Assembly: GCA_030653335.1 (NCBI GenBank)
Contig: JAURZP010000370.1
Span: forward strand, 1-6,177
DNA from: Methanoregula sp.
GTDB taxonomy: Archaea; Halobacteriota; Methanomicrobia; Methanomicrobiales; Methanospirillaceae
DNA length: 6,177 nucleotides
Direction: 5' to 3'
The notes below the pieces were generated by a model. That model ran no database searches, was not told the DNA's origin, and worked only from the letters and a program-made list of their open reading frames with translations. The position numbers were made by a program, and so were the translations under genes. Positions 1 through 4,314 of the stretch are shown piece after piece; position 1 is the first letter of the stretch, and every line of letters starts with the position of its first letter.

Positions 1-114
1 TTTTTATCGCTTTTGATCGATCTTTTGTAACACTACCTTCGTTTGCCGCCCGAGCAATTGTTTCATTTCACCTTTGGTTGAAGAGGGGGTTGTGCAATTC
101 TTTTTTCAGAATAA

Positions 115-130
115 GGAAATTTAAAAAAAA
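115..130 (+). promoter_or_regulatory. Putative archaeal BRE/TATA promoter element of the marker 9 operon
   Basis: A purine-rich GGAAA (115-119) runs directly into TTTAAAAAAAA (120-130), which resembles an archaeal BRE followed by a TATA box. A start site about 25 bases downstream would fall near 145-150 and leave a leader of roughly 45 bases before the ATG at 194. No strong Shine-Dalgarno sequence precedes that ATG. The surrounding A+T-rich stretch offers other candidates, such as TTAATAAAA near 132, so the exact position is uncertain. In the rest of 1-193 I see no gene that can be supported. Confidence 0.4.
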
Positions 131-193
131 CCTTAATAAAACGAAATAACATGCAAAGTAATTAGTCCGATAAGCTTCAACGGATATGAACTC

Positions 194-1333
194 ATGATGG
201 ATGCATTTGAGCGTTTCGGGCTGCTTATCAACGATCGGGTTGTCAGGACTCCAGTGGGAATTGCATCCATGGCCGGCATTGTCGACGCATCTTATGTACA
301 CGAACGAACCGGACATATCGGCTTTGCATTCATTGGTGGATATTCGATCGATCAAAGGACGATGGATGCGGCAAAGAGCATTGCTGCCAAAGGAGACCGC
401 AGGGAATTCTTATACAAAGATCCAGTCGAAGAGTTGACAAAGCAGATTGCAATGATGGAAAAGAACAATGTAATAGCCGGAATCAACCTGCGTGGAAGTG
501 CACCTGAATCATTCAGCACACTTGCCGGAGTTATTGGGGATAAGGTGGTGTATGAGATTGATGCCCATTGCCGCCAGCCTGAAATGATCGCAGCTGGATG
601 CGGTGAATATTACTTAAAAAAACCCGATAAACTTGTAGCAGTTGTCAGGGCACTTAAAGCAAAAGGAGTCACCGTCTCTGTGAAGATCCGGGCCGGTGTG
701 GCTGCTGATGATCGTCAGCTTGCAATAAAACTCTGGGCCGCAGGTGCAGATATCCTGCATATCGATCTTATGGACTTTGGTTCTGCAAAACTCCGGCAGA
801 TCAGGAACAGTTGTCCACTGATGCTCATTGCCAATAATTCCATAAACGGTTTTGATAAGATGAAGGATATGCTCTCACACGGGGCAGATCTGGTCTCTCT
901 TGCCCGTCAGTCAGATATTCGTACACTCTCTGGTCTTGATGCTGCCATCACACGCTTTGCAGATGAAGAGGGATGGTACAATGCACCCAAGCAGCTCTGT
1001 CGTGGCGGCGATATCCGTGCACTCGCGTTCTGCTGCATGCCGGTAAAAGAGTGCCCCCTCATCCCGACATTGTCACGCATTGGGATAACAAAGGAAAATT
1101 ACATACGAATGAAACAGGATGCGGTCAAAGGTTTGCCTCTTGAAAAAGGAAAGCAGACCTGTTTTGGCAGTCTTGCCTGGTGCTGTAAAACTTCCTCGCC
1201 CTGCATGTTCCGGGATATGACGTTAAAACAGGAAGGATTGGAAAAGAAAGAATATATGCGTCTCAAACGCGACCTCTCTGATACACTGATGTGCGGTGTT
1301 TTTCATGACATGCCTTCTGATGAAAGCAGCTGA
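194..1333 (+). CDS. Methanogenesis marker 9 protein with N-terminal dihydrouridine-synthase-like flavin barrel
   Basis: This 379-residue protein has two parts. Residues 1-245 or so resemble the FMN-binding TIM barrel of tRNA-dihydrouridine synthases: an early PVGIASMAG strand (20-28), EIDAHCRQP (121-129) aligning with the usual NMGCP catalytic-Cys loop so that C126 may be the active cysteine, VSVKIRAG (161-168), and IANNSING/GADLVSLAR (212-238) in the place of the FMN-phosphate-binding strands. Residues about 260-370 form a Cys-rich domain with C269, C280, C281, C287, C323, C330, C331, C337 and C367, including CCMPVKECPL and CFGSLAWCC. I recognise this as the methanogenesis marker 9 domain, whose function is unknown to me; the cysteines could bind metal or an Fe-S cluster. 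It heads a three-gene overlapping set. A second ATG at 197 is an equally possible start. Family assignment is confident; a tRNA-modifying role is not assumed, because the usual C-terminal RNA-binding helices appear to be replaced. Confidence 0.88.
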   Translation: MMDAFERFGLLINDRVVRTPVGIASMAGIVDASYVHERTGHIGFAFIGGYSIDQRTMDAAKSIAAKGDRREFLYKDPVEELTKQIAMMEKNNVIAGINLRGSAPESFSTLAGVIGDKVVYEIDAHCRQPEMIAAGCGEYYLKKPDKLVAVVRALKAKGVTVSVKIRAGVAADDRQLAIKLWAAGADILHIDLMDFGSAKLRQIRNSCPLMLIANNSINGFDKMKDMLSHGADLVSLARQSDIRTLSGLDAAITRFADEEGWYNAPKQLCRGGDIRALAFCCMPVKECPLIPTLSRIGITKENYIRMKQDAVKGLPLEKGKQTCFGSLAWCCKTSSPCMFRDMTLKQEGLEKKEYMRLKRDLSDTLMCGVFHDMPSDESS

Positions 1334-2126
1334 ACTGGCGCAGCTTGCCATGATGCTGGAAGTCTGCGCATTTCCAAAACCCGGAAATGTCGATCGCTGC
1401 CATGATTATCGTGATACGCGACTTGAACATTTTCTTGCATCCACCATCTTTGCACGCCCGGCACTTGATGAAGCAGAGACGGGTAAGGGACGGATCGGTG
1501 AGATCATACGGCATGCCGTCCAGCAGACCAATTGTCACTCAGGGGGAAACACCCACTTTGGTGCATTCATTCTTTTGATTCCACTGGTTTACGGTCGTTC
1601 CATAAAAGGGGCAATGAAAGCGATCGAACAAACAGATACTTCCGATGCAGTTGCATTTTACCGGGCATTCAGCTTAACAAAAGTTCACATGTGTTCTGAA
1701 GATGAACTGGATGTGAATGATCCAAAATCGCTTGCTGTGTTACGGGATCGCGAGATGACGCTTCTCGATATCATGCAGCATTCCGCTGCAAACGACATGG
1801 TGGCACGCGAGTGGGTAACCGGATTCCCATTAACCCGGCGGGGTGCAGATCTGCTCAGACAATTTGGTAATGGACGGCAGGCGATTGTCCAGATGTTCCT
1901 TACGCTGCTCGCCCAGGAACCGGATACATTTATCATTAAAAAGCACGGGATTCCTGTTGCACAGGAAATCATGAGAAAAGCCCGCGATGTGCTTGATGGA
2001 AACGAGACTCTTGAAAATTTTGACCAGGACTGCATTGATAAGAACATCAACCCAGGTTCGATTGCGGATATCACAATAGCTGCTATCTTTATCGCTCTTC
2101 TGGAGGGCTGGGAATGGGACTCTTAA
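1320..2126 (+). CDS. CitG/MdcB-like triphosphoribosyl-dephospho-CoA synthase family protein (COG1767)
   Basis: A 268-residue member of the CitG family. In bacteria this family uses ATP to make 2'-(5''-triphosphoribosyl)-3'-dephospho-CoA, the prosthetic-group precursor of citrate or malonate lyases. Family signatures are clear: AELAQLAMMLEV (4-15), PKPGNVDR (19-26), CHSGGNTHFGAF (72-83), DTFIIKKHG (202-210) and the C-terminal NPGSIADITIAA (244-255) with the expected Asp250. No lyase subunit is nearby, so the archaeal substrate is probably different; a (tri)phosphoribosyl transfer to another coenzyme is an inference. The ATG at 1320 is chosen because it starts right before the conserved region. 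GTG 1296 and ATG 1305 are in-frame alternatives adding up to eight residues. It overlaps the marker 9 gene by 14 bases and the DUF447 gene by 13, implying one transcript and coupled translation. No good Shine-Dalgarno sequence is visible for any of the three starts. Confidence 0.87.
   Translation: MKAAELAQLAMMLEVCAFPKPGNVDRCHDYRDTRLEHFLASTIFARPALDEAETGKGRIGEIIRHAVQQTNCHSGGNTHFGAFILLIPLVYGRSIKGAMKAIEQTDTSDAVAFYRAFSLTKVHMCSEDELDVNDPKSLAVLRDREMTLLDIMQHSAANDMVAREWVTGFPLTRRGADLLRQFGNGRQAIVQMFLTLLAQEPDTFIIKKHGIPVAQEIMRKARDVLDGNETLENFDQDCIDKNINPGSIADITIAAIFIALLEGWEWDS
2102..2107 (+). promoter_or_regulatory. Strong Shine-Dalgarno sequence for the DUF447 gene
   Basis: GGAGGG lies inside the 3' end of the CitG-like gene, six bases before the ATG at 2114 (seven from the GGAGG core). 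It fixes the DUF447 start and shows that this ribosome-binding site is embedded in the preceding coding sequence. Confidence 0.75.
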
Positions 2127-2668
2127 AACCAGGTATCAACGAAGTTATTGCAACAACAGAGTTCAATGCTGCACCCATAGGTATCATTTTTAAAGAAGGG
2201 GTAGCCAGAATGGTTGTGTTTTCCGGCAGTCACACAGCAAAAAATATTGAAAAAAACGGCTGGCTGGTGGCAAATTTTGTTTATGATCCGGTCCTGTATG
2301 TAAAAACGGCTTTTGAAGATCCCGCCCATCACCTGTTTTTTGAAGAAACAATCAATGACAGGAAGATGCACAGGCTCAAACACACGGATGCATGGGCGGC
2401 ATTTACAACGACCATAGATAAAAAAACCAATGAAGCACTGATGGTTACCTTAACGCTCGAAAAAGAGATCATTGAAGAAGTGTCTTTGCATCCGGTAAAC
2501 CGAGGTTTTAACAGCATTATTGATTCAACGGTTCATGCTACGAGATATAAGATGAACCATGATCCGGAATTAAAAAAACTCATTGATTATCATGCGGGCA
2601 TTGTCAGAAAGTGCGGTGGAAAGCGGGAACTTGAGGCACTGGAACTTCTATTGGGTTATATCACCTGA
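2114..2668 (+). CDS. DUF447 family protein, probable FMN-binding split barrel (COG2457)
   Basis: A 184-residue protein with the hallmarks of the DUF447 family found throughout methanogens. The N terminus has GINEVIATTEFNAAPIGI (7-24), the typical opening strand of a flavin-binding split barrel, followed by the barrel strands LVANFVYDP (51-59) and HTDAWAAFTTTI (90-101). The C-terminal helical part has the family signature HPVNRGFNSIIDSTVHATRY (126-145). Structures in this family show an FMN-binding fold; the reaction is unknown to me. Length matches the family, and no residue stands out as missing. The start is well fixed by a GGAGGG just upstream. The gene overlaps the CitG-like gene by 13 bases and ends the operon; the next gene has its own promoter. 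My recollection, not checked, is that relatives of this family and of CitG/COG1767 occur among the archaea-like C1-transfer genes of methylotrophic bacteria, which would point to a methanopterin-related role. Confidence 0.88.
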   Translation: MGLLKPGINEVIATTEFNAAPIGIIFKEGVARMVVFSGSHTAKNIEKNGWLVANFVYDPVLYVKTAFEDPAHHLFFEETINDRKMHRLKHTDAWAAFTTTIDKKTNEALMVTLTLEKEIIEEVSLHPVNRGFNSIIDSTVHATRYKMNHDPELKKLIDYHAGIVRKCGGKRELEALELLLGYIT

Positions 2669-2720
2669 TCTTACAAAAATATGATTTAGCAAAAGTTTTC
2701 AATTTCACAACTGCTATGAT

Positions 2721-2728
2721 TTTATATA
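2721..2728 (+). promoter_or_regulatory. Putative archaeal TATA box for the histidine kinase gene
   Basis: TTTATATA is an excellent match to the archaeal TATA consensus. It lies in the 122-137-base A+T-rich spacer between the DUF447 stop and the kinase start. Transcription would begin near 2750, giving a leader of about 55 bases. A second weaker candidate, AGTATATTAA, lies at 2744-2753. It separates the kinase from the upstream operon, and no hairpin terminator is seen between them. Confidence 0.55.
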
Positions 2729-2792
2729 AATCAACAGTAAACCAGTATATTAACCCATAATCGGACAAATTCAAAGTTAAATAATCATGTTT

Positions 2793-2796
2793 GAGG
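2793..2796 (+). promoter_or_regulatory. Shine-Dalgarno sequence deciding the kinase start
   Basis: GAGG, nine bases before ATG 2806, supports that codon over the in-frame TTG at 2791, which would place this motif inside the gene. An ATG at 2787 is in another frame. Confidence 0.5.
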
Positions 2797-2805
2797 CAAC
2801 AGGAT

Positions 2806-4152
2806 ATGCGTCCTATCAGCAGGGAAAAGAAATTTATTTATGATATATTGCTTATTATCAGCATACTTGCATCCATTGGAATAACGTACGTTTCAATATC
2901 CCGTGGAATTTATGATGTATTTCCTTACTTTTACCTGATTCCGGTCGTGCTTATTGCCTATACCCGGCCAAAGATCAGCATATTTATTACCGTTTTTGTC
3001 GGGTGGCTCTATATCGGTCTTGTATATTCACTTGGTCTTCCGGACACCGGTATATTTGCCAGAGCTACCGTATGGTTTTTTATTTTTGTATCTATTGGAA
3101 TACTCATCTCAACATATTCACGGGAATACCGCAAAGAAGGAGACAGGAGTTGCGGATCGTTTTTCAACTCGCAGGCAGGGGCTTTTAGTTATGACCGGGA
3201 TAGCCTGTATATCAAGGATCCGAACCTGAAATTTTCACAGTTAATCGGCTTTGACAGAAATGAGTTGCTGTTTAAGACGCTGCCTGAGATCATCACCGAT
3301 ACTAAAGAGCGGGAGTTGTTTCTTTCAAAGGTTAAGGATAAGCAAAGAATTGGAGATATTGAGATAAGATTAACCTGTGCCGACGGAAATAAACGCTGGG
3401 CACTGGTATCTGCCACTGACTGCGCTGAACCGGCAATTTACTGTACGGTTGTTGATATCACTGATCAGAAGCTGGCACAGGATTCGCTTATCATTGCAAA
3501 CCGGAAACTTAACCTGCTCAACAATGTTACACGACACGATATCCTCAACCAGCTCACTGCGCTTATCGGGTATCTCGAACTCTCAAAAGATGACATAAAA
3601 GATCCATTATTATTAAAGTATGTTAACAAGGAAGAAATTGCAGCAAATGCCATCAGACACCAGATCCTTTTCACACGCGACTACCAGAATATCGGGGTTC
3701 ATTCTCCCCAATGGCAGAATATTGCTGAAGCAATCTCACTTGCACTGGCAACTCTTGATATTCATCATATCCGTCTGACTGTGCGCCTTGCACCTGTTGA
3801 AGTCTATGCAGATCCCTTACTTGAAAAAGTATTTTACAATCTGATTGAGAACTCCATTCGCCATGGAGAACGGGTGACTGAAATAGAGATCCTGTCAGAG
3901 CCATTTAACGAAGGCATTGACATCATCATCAAAGACAATGGTGCAGGAATTCCTGATAATGCCAAAGAGCGGATTTTCAAGCGGGAATATTTCAAACATA
4001 CCGGTCTTGGCCTGTTTTTAACCCGGGAAATACTTGCGATCACCAACCTGACCATCACAGAAAACGGAATCTTTGGAAAAGGCGCCCGGTTTGTTATCCG
4101 AGCGCCTTTGGGAACATATCGTTTCAATTCAGGAAATGCTTCCGGGGAATAG
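2806..4152 (+). CDS. Membrane-anchored PAS sensor histidine kinase
   Basis: A 448-residue sensor kinase. Residues 10-105 contain about four hydrophobic segments (near 12-31, 38-53, 57-76 and 86-104), with basic loops such as YTRPK between them and little exposed loop, so the signal may be sensed in the membrane. A PAS domain follows (about 118-222), ending in VVDITDQKLAQ. The phosphoacceptor is His244 in NVTRHDILNQLT, the H-box variant common in methanogen kinases. The ATPase domain has the N-box FYNLIENSIRHG (N345, N349), G1 box DNGAGIP (377-383) and G2 box TGLGLFL (399-405), all intact, so it should be active. The ATG at 2806 is preferred because GAGG sits nine bases upstream; TTG 2791 in the same frame would add five residues. 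No response regulator or receiver domain lies next to it, so its partner is unknown. It has its own promoter and a terminator after it, and appears monocistronic. Confidence 0.9.
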   Translation: MRPISREKKFIYDILLIISILASIGITYVSISRGIYDVFPYFYLIPVVLIAYTRPKISIFITVFVGWLYIGLVYSLGLPDTGIFARATVWFFIFVSIGILISTYSREYRKEGDRSCGSFFNSQAGAFSYDRDSLYIKDPNLKFSQLIGFDRNELLFKTLPEIITDTKERELFLSKVKDKQRIGDIEIRLTCADGNKRWALVSATDCAEPAIYCTVVDITDQKLAQDSLIIANRKLNLLNNVTRHDILNQLTALIGYLELSKDDIKDPLLLKYVNKEEIAANAIRHQILFTRDYQNIGVHSPQWQNIAEAISLALATLDIHHIRLTVRLAPVEVYADPLLEKVFYNLIENSIRHGERVTEIEILSEPFNEGIDIIIKDNGAGIPDNAKERIFKREYFKHTGLGLFLTREILAITNLTITENGIFGKGARFVIRAPLGTYRFNSGNASGE

Positions 4153-4170
4153 ATTTTATTATTATTTTTT

Positions 4171-4213
4171 AGTGAGATCCGGATGGAATTCCGGATTTTT
4201 CATGCGTTTTTTT
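4171..4213 (+). terminator. Hairpin plus T-tract terminator after the kinase gene
   Basis: ATCCGGA (4177-4183) and TCCGGAT (4190-4196) form a perfect seven-base stem with a six-base loop. TTTTT follows at once, and a second run of seven T lies just downstream (near 4207). A T-rich stretch (4154-4170) also lies between the kinase stop and the hairpin. In archaea the T-runs alone can terminate, so the exact end is uncertain, but the kinase transcript probably stops here and the next gene needs its own promoter. Confidence 0.65.
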
Positions 4214-4259
4214 AAATCTCATCAATAGTATCCCATTTCCCGCTTGTGTTCTACACGGC

Positions 4260-4302
4260 AGTGGTGCAAAAATAAACCGAAATACTCTTCTATTGCACCA
4301 CT
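4260..4302. promoter_or_regulatory. Perfect 10-bp inverted repeat, candidate operator of the RHH-acyl-CoA synthetase gene
   Basis: AGTGGTGCAA (4260-4269) and TTGCACCACT (4293-4302) are exact reverse complements separated by 23 bases. Half-site centres are about 33 bp apart, close to three helical turns, so two protein dimers could sit on the same face of the DNA. The right arm ends 12 bases before the ATG at 4315. The gene it precedes encodes a ribbon-helix-helix DNA-binding domain, the type that recognises such paired half-sites (NikR binds inverted half-sites across a 16-base spacer). The role as operator is inferred. An RNA hairpin with a 23-base loop is the alternative, but no T-run follows the right arm, so it is not a typical terminator. 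Confidence 0.6.
4268..4276 (+). promoter_or_regulatory. Possible TATA-like element of the RHH-acyl-CoA synthetase gene
   Basis: AAAAATAAA lies between the arms of the inverted repeat, overlapping the left arm by two bases. A start site about 25 bases on would fall near 4297, inside the right arm, leaving a very short leader before ATG 4315. No Shine-Dalgarno sequence precedes that ATG, consistent with a short-leader or leaderless transcript. The match to consensus is weak. Confidence 0.3.
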
Positions 4303-4314
4303 AAACGATTCTGT

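Noticed and set aside
15..22. The palindrome GATCGATC near the left edge, flanked by T-runs.
   Set aside because: It is short, and the flanks are T-rich on both sides rather than complementary, so it does not extend into a stem. It may be part of the terminator of a gene outside the window, but this cannot be shown.
4..66. A 20-codon minus-strand reading frame at the left edge, preceded by AGGTGA.
   Set aside because: The AGGTGA lies too close to the ATG for a normal Shine-Dalgarno spacing, the peptide has no recognisable pattern, and an open frame of this length is expected by chance.
68..355. A 95-codon minus-strand frame across the upstream region and the start of the marker 9 gene.
   Set aside because: Most of it is antisense to a convincing gene, and the product has no recognisable family features.
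1685..2074. A 129-codon minus-strand frame opposite the CitG-like gene.
   Set aside because: It is antisense to a gene with clear family motifs, and its Ser/Arg-rich product looks like a non-coding translation.
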